A stretch of 64,000 nt of DNA from Tepidimonas aquatica (GTDB lineage: Bacteria; Pseudomonadota; Gammaproteobacteria; Burkholderiales; Burkholderiaceae_C): assembly GCF_007556585.1 (NCBI RefSeq), contig NZ_VJNA01000004.1, positions 1 through 64,000 on the forward strand, written 5' to 3'. This document shows, piece after piece, positions 24,798 through 34,085 of the stretch. The stretch's first letter is position 1, and each line of letters begins with the position of its first letter. A program made the translations under genes and the position numbers. Below the pieces are notes generated by a model. That model saw only the letters and a program-made list of their open reading frames with translations. It did not search any database and was not told the DNA's origin.

Positions 24798-25964
24798 ATG
24801 TCCGATTTGAGCCTTTCCATGCAGCAGGCCAAGAGCCAGTTGCCGGTGTCCGTGTACTTTGACGAGGCGCTGTTCAAGCGCGAGCTGGAGACCATCTTTC
24901 AGTCCGGCCCCCGCTACGTTGGGCACGCCAACGCCGTGCCCAACGTGGGTGACTACTTCGCCCTGCCCCAAGAGGGCGAAGGTCGGGTGCTGGTGCGCAC
25001 CGAGCACGGCGTCGAACTGGTCAGCAACGTGTGCCGCCACCGCCAGGCGGTCATGCTGAAAGGGCGCGGCAACCTGCTGAGCGACGGCAAGGCACACGCC
25101 GGCGGCCATATCGTGTGCCCGTTGCACCGCTGGACCTACAGCGGCGGCCAGCGCGGCATGGCCGAGGTCGGCACGCTGGTGGGGGCACCGCACTTTGCCC
25201 AAGACCCGTGCCTGAACCTGCAGCGTTGGAAACTGCGCGAATGGAACGGTCTGCTGTTCGAAGACAACGGGCGTGACATCGCCGCCGACCTGGCCGGCAT
25301 GGTGGTGGGCGAGGCGTTCAACTTCGACGGCATGGTGCTGGGCCATGTCGAGCTGCACGAGTGCAACTACAACTGGAAAACCTTCATCGAGGTGTACCTG
25401 GAGGACTACCACGTCGTGCCGTTCCACCCGGGCCTGGGCAACTTCGTCACCTGCGACGACCTGCGCTGGCAATTCGGCACCGAATACTCGGTGCAGACGG
25501 TGGGGGTGCAAAACCTGGCCGCCAAGGCCGGCAGCCCCGTCTATCAGCGCTGGCACGAGGTGCTGCTGCGCCACCGCGACGGCAAGCTGCCCGAGCACGG
25601 CGCGGTGTGGCTGACCTACTACCCGCACATCATGGTCGAGTGGTACCCGCACGTGCTGACGGTTTCGACCCTGCACCCGATCGCGGTGGACAAAACGCTG
25701 AACCTGGTGGAGTTTTACTACCCGGAAGAAATCGCTGCGTTCGAGCCGGAGTTCATCGAAGCGCAGCGCGCCGCGTACATGGAAACAGCCGTCGAAGACG
25801 ATGAAATCGCCGAGCGCATGGATGCGGGCCGCAAAGCGCTGCTGCAGCGCGGCACCAGCGAGGTGGGGCCGTACCAGAGCCCGATGGAAGACGGCATGCA
25901 GCACTTCCACGAGTGGTACCGCGCCAAGATGGGCTGGCCGCTGCAAGGCGCGATCGGGGGTTGA
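24798..25964 (+). CDS. Rieske non-heme iron oxygenase alpha subunit
   Basis: The protein has 388 residues. The Rieske [2Fe-2S] domain has Cys79-x-His81 (CRHRQAV) and Cys107-x2-His110 (CPLHRWTY). The catalytic domain has the mononuclear iron motif E202-DY-H205-VVPF-H210. This is the large subunit of ring-hydroxylating or N-demethylating oxygenases. No ferredoxin, reductase or small subunit is encoded nearby, so it must borrow electron donors. The substrate cannot be told from the sequence. The ATG at 24798 is preceded by weak AGG motifs and a long leader. The EamA exporter gene follows directly in the same frame. Confidence 0.87.
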   Translation: MSDLSLSMQQAKSQLPVSVYFDEALFKRELETIFQSGPRYVGHANAVPNVGDYFALPQEGEGRVLVRTEHGVELVSNVCRHRQAVMLKGRGNLLSDGKAHAGGHIVCPLHRWTYSGGQRGMAEVGTLVGAPHFAQDPCLNLQRWKLREWNGLLFEDNGRDIAADLAGMVVGEAFNFDGMVLGHVELHECNYNWKTFIEVYLEDYHVVPFHPGLGNFVTCDDLRWQFGTEYSVQTVGVQNLAAKAGSPVYQRWHEVLLRHRDGKLPEHGAVWLTYYPHIMVEWYPHVLTVSTLHPIAVDKTLNLVEFYYPEEIAAFEPEFIEAQRAAYMETAVEDDEIAERMDAGRKALLQRGTSEVGPYQSPMEDGMQHFHEWYRAKMGWPLQGAIGG

Positions 25965-26054
25965 CGCCTGGGCCGGCCCTCGCGCATTCCGGCGCGGCGC
26001 ACGGCGCCGGCCCCTGGCGGGCCGGCGCAACGCCACCCTGCCCAGGCCCTGTGG

Positions 26055-26933
26055 ATGGTGCTGGGCGCGGCTTTGTTTGCCACGATGGGCGTGTGCATCA
26101 AAAAAGCCGCGCCGTACTTTCACAGCTTTGAAATCGTCGGCTACCGTGGCCTGATCGGCGTCGTTCTGCTGGCGGTACTGGCGCGCCAACAGGGTGTCGC
26201 GCTGGCCACCCGCGTACCCGCGATGCACTTGTGGCGCAGCATCGTCGGCACGGTGTCGTTGCTGGCGTGGTTTTACGCCATCGCCACGCTGCCTCTGCCC
26301 ACCGCCATGACGCTGAACTACATGAGCAGCGTGTGGGTGGCGGCGTTTCTGGTCGGAGGCAGCTTGCTGCTGCAACGCCCGGCCCAACCGCTGCGGCAAC
26401 AAGGCCCGCTGCTGGCCACGGTGCTGGTCGGCTTTGCTGGCGTGGCGCTGGTGCTGCGCCCGTCGTTCGAGGGTGCAGCGGCGCTGGGCGGCTTGAGCGG
26501 CTTGCTGTCGGGGCTGACGTCGGCGCTGGCGTACCTGCAGGTGGCGGCGCTGGCGCGCGCGGGCGAGCCGGAAACGCGTACGGTGTTTTGGTTTTCGGTG
26601 GCGGCGGCGGTGCTGGGGTTGGCCGGCACGGCGGTGCTGGGTGCCAGCGCCTGGGTGTGGCCGCAGGCCCTGTGGCTGCTGCCCATCGGCGTGCTGGCCA
26701 TGCTGGGGCAGCTGTGCATGACACGCGCCTACGCCAGCGGTGCGACGCTGGTGGTGGCCAATCTGCAATACTTCGGCATCGCGTTCGCGGCGCTGTACGG
26801 CCTGCTGCTGTTCGACGACCGGCTGCCCTGGCAAGGCTGGCTTGGCATGTTGTTGATCGTGGCCAGCGGCGTGGCGGCCACGTTGCTGCGCGAGCGCGCC
26901 GTGCCACGCCTGCCCGCCGAGGAACATGCATGA
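26055..26933 (+). CDS. EamA/DMT-family transporter (start uncertain)
   Basis: The protein has 292 residues as drawn, with ten membrane helices in two EamA repeats. Signatures are LFATMGVCIKKAAPYFHSFE, YRGLIGVVLL, ATLPLPTAMTLNYMSSVW and the second-repeat AYASGATLVVANLQYFG. DMT exporters move amino acids, nucleosides or other metabolites outwards. The first ATG lies inside helix 1. The frame is open back to the stop codon of the Rieske gene, which is in the same frame. The 30 codons between contain no ATG, GTG or TTG but read like a normal N-terminus (...RHPAQALW). Possibly a CTG or ATT start is used, or a base is missing. It overlaps sseA by ATGA. Confidence 0.8.
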   Translation: MVLGAALFATMGVCIKKAAPYFHSFEIVGYRGLIGVVLLAVLARQQGVALATRVPAMHLWRSIVGTVSLLAWFYAIATLPLPTAMTLNYMSSVWVAAFLVGGSLLLQRPAQPLRQQGPLLATVLVGFAGVALVLRPSFEGAAALGGLSGLLSGLTSALAYLQVAALARAGEPETRTVFWFSVAAAVLGLAGTAVLGASAWVWPQALWLLPIGVLAMLGQLCMTRAYASGATLVVANLQYFGIAFAALYGLLLFDDRLPWQGWLGMLLIVASGVAATLLRERAVPRLPAEEHA

Positions 26934-27814
26934 CTGTGCCTGCCCTGCCCCACCCCCTGATCGACGCCGCCACGCTGCGCCGCGCGCTGGGCGGGCCGCA
27001 GCCCCCGAAGGTGTTTGACTGCAGCTTCGACCTGGCCGACCCGGACGCAGGCGCGCGCCAGTATGCGCAGCAGCACATCCCCGGCGCGCGCTACCTGCAC
27101 TTGGACCGCGACCTGAGCGCGCGCCCCGGCGAGCGATGCGCCAGCGGCGGTCGCCACCCGCTGCCGTCGCGCGAAGCGTTGGCCCAGCGGCTGCGCGCCT
27201 GGGGCGTGCGCGACGACGACACGGTGGTGGTGTACGATCGACAAGGCGGGATGGTGTGCGGCCGGCTGTGGTGGATGCTGCGCTGGTGCGGCCACGCGCG
27301 CGTGCAACTGCTCGATGGCGGTTGGGCGGCGTGGCTGGCCGCGGGGGGCGAGGTGGCCAGTGGCGACCCCATGGCCACCCCAGCGGACAGCACGGGCCCG
27401 TGGACGCTGCGCGAGCCGTTGGTGCGGCTGTGCAGCGTGGCCGACGTCGCCGCGCGGCTGGGCGACCCGACGCTGACCTTGGTGGATGCGCGCGCCGCCG
27501 CACGCTACCGTGGCGAGGTGGAATCGCTGGATCCCGTGGCCGGGCACATCCCCGGTGCCCTCAACCGCCCCTACACCGACAACTTCGCCCCCGATGGGCG
27601 CTACAAAGGCGCCGCGCAACTGCGCGCCGAGTGGCAAGCGCTGTTGGCTGGGCGCGATCCTCACGGCGTCGTCGTGCACTGCGGCAGCGGCGTCAGCGCC
27701 GTGCCCCACGTGGTGGCGATGGCGCTGGCCGGTCTGCCCGCGCCCGCGCTGATGGCCGGCAGCTGGAGCGAATGGTGCGCCACACCCGGCCTGCCGTGCG
27801 CGCGGTCGGTCTGA
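26930..27814 (+). CDS. sseA: sulfurtransferase (3-mercaptopyruvate/thiosulfate type)
   Basis: The protein has 294 residues with two rhodanese domains. The N-terminal domain is inactive and contains VFDCSFDLADPDAGARQY and HIPGARYLHLD. The C-terminal domain carries the active Cys251 in the loop CGSGVSA, closer to the CGSGVT form of mercaptopyruvate sulfurtransferases than to classic rhodanese. It moves a sulfane sulfur to cyanide, thiols or other acceptors. The start overlaps the EamA stop codon, so the two are coupled. The three genes from the Rieske oxygenase to here likely form one transcript. Confidence 0.9.
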   Translation: MTVPALPHPLIDAATLRRALGGPQPPKVFDCSFDLADPDAGARQYAQQHIPGARYLHLDRDLSARPGERCASGGRHPLPSREALAQRLRAWGVRDDDTVVVYDRQGGMVCGRLWWMLRWCGHARVQLLDGGWAAWLAAGGEVASGDPMATPADSTGPWTLREPLVRLCSVADVAARLGDPTLTLVDARAAARYRGEVESLDPVAGHIPGALNRPYTDNFAPDGRYKGAAQLRAEWQALLAGRDPHGVVVHCGSGVSAVPHVVAMALAGLPAPALMAGSWSEWCATPGLPCARSV

Positions 27815-27824
27815 GCCTGCACGC

Positions 27825-28739
27825 TCACGTCGCGCCGACACCGTGGCGCTGCAGCCATGCCAGGCAGCGCTGCCAGCCGTCTTGGGCTGGCCCCTCGCGG
27901 TAGCTGGGGCGGTAGTCGGCGTGGAAGGCGTGCGGCGCATCGGGATAGACCACGAAGGTGGAGGCCCGCGCCGCCGGACTGCCCTGCGCCAGGGCGGCCT
28001 GCATGCGCTCGACCGACGCCAGCGGGATACCCGTGTCGGCCCCGCCGTAGAGCCCGAGCACGGGCGCTTTCAGCTCCCCCGCCCGATCGAGCGGATGCTG
28101 GGGCTGCAGGGGCGTGCGCTCGCCCTCCAGGCGGCCGTACCAGGCCACGGCGGCCTTCAGGCGCGGGCTGTGCGCGGCATACAGCCACGTCTGGCGCCCG
28201 CCCCAGCAAAACCCGGTGACGGCAGCCTTCGACAGATCTCCGCCATGGGCGCCCGCCCACACCAGACAGGCATCCAGATCGCGCGCCACCTGCGCATCGG
28301 GCACCTGGGAGACGACCTCGGCGATCAGCCGCGCCATCTCGCCATAGCTCTGGGGGTCGCCCTGGCGCACGAACAGCTCCGGCGCCAGCGCCAGGTAGCC
28401 CGCCCGCGCAAAGCGCCGGGCCGTGTCGGCAATGTACTCGTGGACGCCAAAAATCTCGGACAGCACCAGCACGACGGGCAGGCCCGTGCGCCCGGCGGGT
28501 GCGGCGCGGTAGACGGGAATGCTCTCGCCACCCACCGGCACCTGCACCTCACCGGCCACCAGCCCGTCGGCCGGCGTCTTGATGGCAGCCGACGCGACGA
28601 TGGGGGCTGCGGCCGCGGCATACCCCACGCCCAGCGCACCGCGCAGGACGGCCCGCCGTGGCACACCCGCGCCGGGACGGGCGTCGAGCAGGGCACGCAG
28701 ATCGCGTTCGTGGTCGGCAGGGGTGTCGGTGACGGGCAT
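27825..28739 (-). CDS. dienelactone hydrolase family protein with a Tat-like signal
   Basis: The protein has 304 residues. Residues of about 28-55 hold PRRAVLRGALGVGYAAAAAP, a twin-arginine followed by a hydrophobic stretch, so export to the periplasm is likely. The alpha/beta hydrolase body has the DLH nucleophile Cys178 in GFCWGGR, an acidic residue in GGADTGIP, and the His in DAPHAFH. Dienelactone hydrolases open the lactone of chlorocatechol pathways, but many DLH proteins act on other esters. No catechol genes are nearby. The ATG at 28739 follows GGAGG. It is convergent with sseA and divergent from the chemoreceptor gene. Confidence 0.85.
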   Translation of the reverse strand: MPVTDTPADHERDLRALLDARPGAGVPRRAVLRGALGVGYAAAAAPIVASAAIKTPADGLVAGEVQVPVGGESIPVYRAAPAGRTGLPVVLVLSEIFGVHEYIADTARRFARAGYLALAPELFVRQGDPQSYGEMARLIAEVVSQVPDAQVARDLDACLVWAGAHGGDLSKAAVTGFCWGGRQTWLYAAHSPRLKAAVAWYGRLEGERTPLQPQHPLDRAGELKAPVLGLYGGADTGIPLASVERMQAALAQGSPAARASTFVVYPDAPHAFHADYRPSYREGPAQDGWQRCLAWLQRHGVGAT

Positions 28740-28927
28740 GGCATGGCCTCCAAAACGATACGTGCGGCGCGAGGGTTTGACGCAGGTCAGAATCGGCGCC
28801 TGGGCCTTCGATATCCTGACAGTGCTATTGTCTGGTCTGGCCGCCACGCATCGGCGCACGGGGGATAACCCGGGTGCAAAGCGGGTTTTGCGGCCCCCGG
28901 CTCGGCCTCCCCCTGACTCACCCATCC

Positions 28928-30508
28928 ATGAACGCTTTGCTGAACCGTCTGCGCCTGACCCAGCGGGTCTTTGCCGTCATCGTCGGCTATCTGGTCGTGC
29001 TCGCCCTCGTGGTCAGTGCCGGGCTGTGGGGGCTGTACACGGCCAAGACCAGCCTGCGCGAGGTGCATGCCCACCGCATGGCGATCAGCGAAGCACTGGT
29101 CACGCTGCTGCGCAACTACTACGACAACCGCTTGCACGTCCTGCTGGCCTTCCAGCACGCGCCGGACAGCCCAACCCGCGCGCTGCACGACCACCCCACG
29201 CAGATGCACCTGGATGCCATCGCCAAGCAGCGCGAAAGCAAGGACCAGGCCCTTCAGGCGATCGAAGCACAAAAGCCGCGCATGGACCCCGAGGAGCAAC
29301 GTTTGTACGAAGCGGTGCTGGCGGCACGGCAGGCATGGCAGGCCAAGCGCGACGATGTGCTGCAGGCGATTCGCGCGGAGAACTTTTCGGTCGAAGTGAT
29401 GCAGGCCTTTTTGGTCGCCGGCCGCACCGAAGGGTTGGCGTTCGAAAACGCCATGCGCGAACTGCGGCAATACCAACTGCAGCGTGCCGAGGACGAGGCG
29501 CACGCGGCCGAGCGCCGCTACCAGCTCGCGCTGGGCGTCGTGTTGGTGGCGCTGGTGCTGGGCGCGCTGCCGCTGACGCTGCTGATGTGGTCCACACAGC
29601 GGCGCATGTCGCACGGCTTTGCGCGTGCCGACGCCAGCGCCACGGCCATCGCGGGCGGCGACCTGTCGCAGCCGCTGCGCGACGACGGTGGCGACGAAAT
29701 CGCGCATCTGTTGCAGCAAATGGAGCGCATGCGCATCAACCTGCGCGACCTCATCGGCAGCGTGGTTCAGGCGTCCGACAGCATCGCCAGCGCGGCCAAC
29801 CAGGTCGCCAGTGGGGTACTGGACCTGTCGCAACGCACCGAGCAGCAGGCCAGCTCGCTGCAGGAGACGGCCTCGGCCACCGAGGAGCTCAACAGTGCCG
29901 TGCGTCTCAACGCCGACCACGCGCGCGCGGCGGACGACATGGCCGAGAGGGCCTCGCAGGTGGCCGAGCGCGGCGGCAGCGTCGTGGCGCAAGTGGTGCA
30001 AACGATGAACGACATCCACACGTCGTCGCAGCGCATCGCCAACATCATCAGCGTGATCGATGGGATCGCCTTCCAGACCAATATCCTGGCGCTCAACGCT
30101 GCGGTGGAGGCGGCCCGCGCCGGCGAGGCCGGCCGCGGCTTTGCCGTCGTCGCTGGCGAGGTCCGGCAGCTGGCCCAGCGCAGCGCCGAAGCGGCGCGCG
30201 AGATCAAAGCCCTGATCGAAGAATCGGTCAACAAAGTCGGCAGCGGCACGCAGCAGGTGGACGCCGCCGGCGCCACGATGGGCGAAATCGTGCAAAGCAT
30301 CGAGCGCGTGACCGAGCTGATGCGCCAGATCGCCACCTCCTCCGCCGAGCAGGCCGAGGGCCTGGCCCAGATCAACCAGGCCGTGGCAACGATGGACGGC
30401 GTCACGCAGCAAAACGCGGCGCTGGTGGAGCAGGCGTCGGCCGCGGCGGCCGCGCTGCGTGACCAAGCGCAGCAACTGCGGCAGCGCGTGGCGCGGTTCC
30501 GGCTGTGA
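28928..30508 (+). CDS. methyl-accepting chemotaxis protein
   Basis: The protein has 526 residues. Transmembrane helix 1 lies at about 12-36 and a four-helix-bundle periplasmic sensor at 37-195. Helix 2 lies at about 198-221, followed by a HAMP domain and a cytoplasmic signalling domain to the end. The hairpin tip around residue 378 reads [20 protein letters not shown], the CheA/CheW contact. There is no C-terminal CheR-binding pentapeptide; the chain ends VARFRL. The ligand is unknown. The stop overlaps the next gene (GTGA). The 188-nt spacer shared with the dienelactone hydrolase gene shows no convincing FliA-type promoter. Confidence 0.93.
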   Translation: MNALLNRLRLTQRVFAVIVGYLVVLALVVSAGLWGLYTAKTSLREVHAHRMAISEALVTLLRNYYDNRLHVLLAFQHAPDSPTRALHDHPTQMHLDAIAKQRESKDQALQAIEAQKPRMDPEEQRLYEAVLAARQAWQAKRDDVLQAIRAENFSVEVMQAFLVAGRTEGLAFENAMRELRQYQLQRAEDEAHAAERRYQLALGVVLVALVLGALPLTLLMWSTQRRMSHGFARADASATAIAGGDLSQPLRDDGGDEIAHLLQQMERMRINLRDLIGSVVQASDSIASAANQVASGVLDLSQRTEQQASSLQETASATEELNSAVRLNADHARAADDMAERASQVAERGGSVVAQVVQTMNDIHTSSQRIANIISVIDGIAFQTNILALNAAVEAARAGEAGRGFAVVAGEVRQLAQRSAEAAREIKALIEESVNKVGSGTQQVDAAGATMGEIVQSIERVTELMRQIATSSAEQAEGLAQINQAVATMDGVTQQNAALVEQASAAAAALRDQAQQLRQRVARFRL

Positions 30509-31229
30509 GCGGTACAGCGACCGTGGGACGGCGACATGGCGGGGCAACCGCCGCCCCGTCGTCGGTGGTGGGGGACGCGCAACGGCGGGCGCTGGCCGTG
30601 GCCGCGCTGGCCGCTGGCCTGGTCGGTTGCGGGGCGCCCCCCCAGGCCCATGCCGTCGGCACCGGTACCGCCCCCCACGGCGTTGGAGCTGCCCTACGAC
30701 GGCGGGCGTGTGACGCTGACGCGCGACGGCGCGGTGTGCTCGCTGCGCTGGCAAGGCGCCCTGCACGCGGGCGCGCTGCAGCGTCTGCGGCAAGCGCTGG
30801 ACAGCGATGCCGCCCGCGCTTGCCACCAACGGCGCGCCTGGCTGCACAGACTGGACGGTGCGCTCAACGACGCCGTCACCGCCGGGGCCATGCTGCGCAA
30901 CCGCGGCTGGGGCACCGCCGTGCCCGCCGCCACCGTCTGCACGACGCCTTGCTGGCTGGTGCTGGCGGGTGGGCAGCCGCGGCGCGTCGAAACCGGCGCC
31001 ACGGTGGTGCTTACCCCCCCTGCCGCCAGACCCGGATTTCGCCCGCGGTCCGTGTGGCGGGGAACCGAGCCGCGCCCAGCAACTGACCCTGGCCCGCTAC
31101 CTCGGGGCCATGTTGCCCGACCCCACCGCGGTGGCGTTGCACCGGCGCGTCGTGGAGGCCGACTGCCGCGCGCCGCCGCGGCTGGACGCCGCCCAGGCCC
31201 TCGCCCTGGGGCTGGCCACCGAACGTTGA
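30505..31229 (+). pseudogene. ClpP-like periplasmic lipoprotein (COG3904 type) broken by two frameshifts
   Basis: Three successive frames together spell one protein. Frame 1 starts at a GTG overlapping the chemoreceptor stop and encodes a lipoprotein signal ending LAAGLVGCGAPP. Frame 2 gives the ClpP/crotonase-like core: DGALNDAVTAGAMLRNRGW, VCTTPCWLVLAGGQPRR and ETGATVV. Frame 3 gives the end RAQQLTLARYLGAMLPD to LDAAQALALGLATER. Each join lies near a short C-run: C7 at 30637-30643 (or C6 at 30671-30676) and C7 at 31014-31020. Both shifts have the same sense, one base too many. It resembles COG3904 periplasmic proteins, whose function is unknown. The gene is either decayed or mis-assembled. 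Confidence 0.65.
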
Positions 31230-31259
31230 GCGGCGGGCGCCCCCCCGGCGGCGCCGCGC

Positions 31260-34034
31260 TCAGTGCGCCTGCTCCCAGTTGGGGCCGACCCCCACCTCGA
31301 CCACCAGTGGCACGCGCAGCGTGGCCACGGCGGCCATCAGGCGCGGCACCTCGGTGCGCACCCAATCCACCTCGTCGACCGGGCATTCGAACACCAGCTC
31401 GTCGTGCACCTGCAGGATCATGCGCGTGCGCACGCCGGCCGCATCCAGCGCGCGCTGCACCACCACCATGCTCATCTTGATGAGGTCGGCGGCCGTACCC
31501 TGCATCGGCGCGTTGATGGCGGCGCGCTCCGCCGCGCTGCGTCGCGGGCCGTTGGGCGAGTTGATTTCGGGCAGGTACAGGCGCCGCCCGAACACCGTTT
31601 CCACGTACCCTTGCGCTTTGGCCTGCTGGCGCGTGCGTTCCATGTAAGCGCGCACGCCGGCAAAGCGCTCGAAGTAGCGCTCGATGTAGTTCTTGGCCGC
31701 CGTGGGGTCGATGCCCAGCGCTTTGGCCAGCCCGTAGGCGCTCATGCCGTAGATGAGGCCGAAGTTGATCGTCTTGGCGTAGCGGCGCTGCTCGGGCGTG
31801 ACGAGCTCGGGCGCCACGCCGAACACTTCGGCCGCGGTGGCACGGTGCACGTCGAGCCCTTGCGCGAAGGCACGCAGCAGCGCCTCATCCTCGCTCAGGT
31901 GCGCCATGATGCGCAGCTCGATCTGCGAGTAGTCGGCGCTGGCGATCCACCACCCTGGCGGCGCGACGAACGCGGCGCGGATGCGCCGTCCCTCAGGCGT
32001 GCGGATGGGGATGTTTTGCAGGTTGGGGTCGTTGCTGGCCAGCCGTCCGGTCACCGCCACCGCCTGCGCGTAGTGGGTGTGTACGCGCCCGGTGGCGGGG
32101 TTGACCATCGAGGGCAGCTTGTCGGTGTAGGTGCTTTTCAGCTTGGACAGGCTGCGGTGCTGCAACACGATGGCCGGCAAGGGGTAGTCTTCCGCCAGCT
32201 TTTCCAGCACCTCCTCGTCGGTGCTGGGCGCGCCGGTGGCGGTTTTTTTGACCACCGGCAGCCCCAGCTTGCCAAAAAAAATGTCGCCAATCTGCTTGGG
32301 CGAGCCAAGGTTGAACGGCTGCCCGGCAAGGCGGTGGGCCTCGGCTTCGAGCTGGGCGATGCGCTCGCCCAGCGCCTGGCTTTGACGGCGCAGCTCGTCG
32401 GCGTCGATCAACACCCCGTGGCGCTCCATGCGTTGCAGCACGTGGGTGACGTCGATTTCCAGCTCGTAAATGCGCTGCAGGGCCGGCTGCGCCTGCAGCC
32501 GCGGCCACAGCACCTGGTGCACGGCCAGGCACATCTCGGCGTCTTCGCAGGCGTACTGCGCGGCGCGCGCCAGCGGCACCTGGGCAAAAGGGATCTGGTG
32601 CGCGCCCTTGCCGCACACGTCCTCGTAGCTCAAGCCCTTGCGCCCCAGGTGGCGTTCGGCCAGGCTGTCGAGGTTGTGCGGCTTGTGCACCTCCAGCACG
32701 TAGCTCTGCAGCAGCGTGTCATGCACGTAGCCACGCACCTGCACGCCATGGTTGGCCAGCACGTGCAGGTCGTACTTGACGTGCTGGCCGAGCTTGGGCG
32801 CGGCCGCGTCCTCCAGCCAGGGGCGCAGCGTCGCCAACACCTCCTCCAGCGGCAGTTGGACGGGTGCCTCGGGGCCTTCGTGCGCCAGTGGGATGTAGGC
32901 GGCCTCGCCCGGCGCCACCGCCAGCGAAATCCCCACCAGCCGCGCACGCTGCTCGTCCAATGACGTGGTCTCGGTGTCCAGCGCCACCAGCGCCGCGGCG
33001 CGCAGCCGCTGCAGCCACGCCTGCAGCGTGGCGCGGTCGGTGATCGTCGTGCAGCGCAGCGGCGCGTCCGACGGCGCCGGCAGCAGTTCCCCTTGCGCCG
33101 CCCCGGTGTCACCGCGCGGCGGCACGTCCCCGCTGGCGGCACCGGGCTGCAGCGCGCGCGCCAGGCTGCGAAAACCGTAGCGCTCGTAAAACGCACGCAG
33201 CGCCTCCAGGTCCACCGGGCGGCGGCGCAGCGCCTCCAGGCTCGGCAAGCCGGGCACGTGGTCGCCCAAATCGCAGTCGGTGCGGATGCGCAGCAGCTCG
33301 CGCGCGGTCGGCAGCCACGGCAGCGCCCGGCGCAGGTTGGCCCCGGCCGCCCCTGGGATGGCGTCAGCGTGCTGCACGATGCCCTGCAACGACCCGTAGG
33401 CCTGCAGCCACTTCGCTGCGGTTTTGGGGCCAACCTTGTCGACGCCGGGCACGTTGTCGACCGCGTCACCGACCAGCGTTTGGTAGTCCAGCATCTGCTG
33501 CGGGTGCACGCCGAACTCGGCCTGCACGCCGGCCACGTCGCGCACCTTGCCGCTCATCGTATCGACGATGGTGATGCGCTCGTCCACCAACTGGGCCAGG
33601 TCTTTGTCGCCGCTGGAGATGATGACGCGCCAGCCCTGCTCGGCCGCCGTGCGCGCCAGCGTACCGATGACGTCGTCGGCCTCGATGCCGGGCACGCGCA
33701 GCACCGGCCAGCCCTGCAGCGCCACCAGCTCCAGGATCGGTTCGATCTGCGCCCGCAGCGCGTCGGGCATCGGGGCTCGATGGGCCTTGTACTCGGGGTA
33801 AAGCTGCTCGCGAAACGTCGGCCCGGGGGCGTCGAACACCACCGCCAGGTGTTCGGTGGGATAGCTTTTGTGCAACGCCTGCAGCATGTTGAGCATGCCG
33901 CGGATGGCACCGGTGGGTGCGCTGTTGGGGTCGCCCGGCGCCGCACGCAAATCGGGCATGGCGTGAAACGCGCGGTACAGGTAACTGGAGCCGTCCACCA
34001 GCACCAGCAGCGGGGCATTGTCGGCGTGGGTCAT
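31260..34034 (-). CDS. polA: DNA polymerase I
   Basis: The protein has 924 residues. The 5'-nuclease domain covers about 1-300 (LVLVDGSSYLYRAFHAMP, GIEADDVIGTLA, SSGDKDLAQLV). The 3'-5' proofreading domain is intact, with Asp353 and Glu355 in DTETTSLD and the exo III motif in YACEDAEMC. The polymerase domain has motif A DYSQIELR (Asp701), motif B RRYAKTINFGLIYG and motif C QVHDELVFE (Asp878). It fills gaps in repair and removes Okazaki primers. Initiation is placed at 34034; TACCAT lies 6 nt before it with no ribosome site. It is divergent from the DUF2782 gene. Confidence 0.95.
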   Translation of the reverse strand: MTHADNAPLLVLVDGSSYLYRAFHAMPDLRAAPGDPNSAPTGAIRGMLNMLQALHKSYPTEHLAVVFDAPGPTFREQLYPEYKAHRAPMPDALRAQIEPILELVALQGWPVLRVPGIEADDVIGTLARTAAEQGWRVIISSGDKDLAQLVDERITIVDTMSGKVRDVAGVQAEFGVHPQQMLDYQTLVGDAVDNVPGVDKVGPKTAAKWLQAYGSLQGIVQHADAIPGAAGANLRRALPWLPTARELLRIRTDCDLGDHVPGLPSLEALRRRPVDLEALRAFYERYGFRSLARALQPGAASGDVPPRGDTGAAQGELLPAPSDAPLRCTTITDRATLQAWLQRLRAAALVALDTETTSLDEQRARLVGISLAVAPGEAAYIPLAHEGPEAPVQLPLEEVLATLRPWLEDAAAPKLGQHVKYDLHVLANHGVQVRGYVHDTLLQSYVLEVHKPHNLDSLAERHLGRKGLSYEDVCGKGAHQIPFAQVPLARAAQYACEDAEMCLAVHQVLWPRLQAQPALQRIYELEIDVTHVLQRMERHGVLIDADELRRQSQALGERIAQLEAEAHRLAGQPFNLGSPKQIGDIFFGKLGLPVVKKTATGAPSTDEEVLEKLAEDYPLPAIVLQHRSLSKLKSTYTDKLPSMVNPATGRVHTHYAQAVAVTGRLASNDPNLQNIPIRTPEGRRIRAAFVAPPGWWIASADYSQIELRIMAHLSEDEALLRAFAQGLDVHRATAAEVFGVAPELVTPEQRRYAKTINFGLIYGMSAYGLAKALGIDPTAAKNYIERYFERFAGVRAYMERTRQQAKAQGYVETVFGRRLYLPEINSPNGPRRSAAERAAINAPMQGTAADLIKMSMVVVQRALDAAGVRTRMILQVHDELVFECPVDEVDWVRTEVPRLMAAVATLRVPLVVEVGVGPNWEQAH

Positions 34035-34040
34035 CGCGCA

Positions 34041-34046
34041 ATGGTA
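34041..34046 (-). promoter_or_regulatory. -10-like hexamer just before polA
   Basis: TACCAT on the minus strand ends 6 nt before the polA ATG, so a transcript from it would begin at the start codon itself. No Shine-Dalgarno is present in the intervening TGCGCG. Confidence 0.35.
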
Positions 34047-34070
34047 ACCGGGCGCGCGCTTGGCTTTGCC

Positions 34071-34076
34071 TACAAT
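34071..34076 (+). promoter_or_regulatory. -10 box just before the DUF2782 gene
   Basis: TACAAT on the plus strand lies 9 nt before the ATG at 34086. Transcription would start only 2-3 nt upstream of the start codon. The intervening G-run could serve as a weak ribosome contact. Confidence 0.45.
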
Positions 34077-34085
34077 CGGGGGGTC

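Noticed and set aside
24714-27503. Long minus-strand open frame opposite the Rieske, EamA and sseA genes
   Set aside because: The translation is low-complexity and crosses several well-supported genes on the other strand.
28740-28927. FliA (sigma28) promoter before the chemoreceptor gene
   Set aside because: No TAAA-N15-GCCGATAA-like pair was found; only a weak GATAA without a -35 partner.
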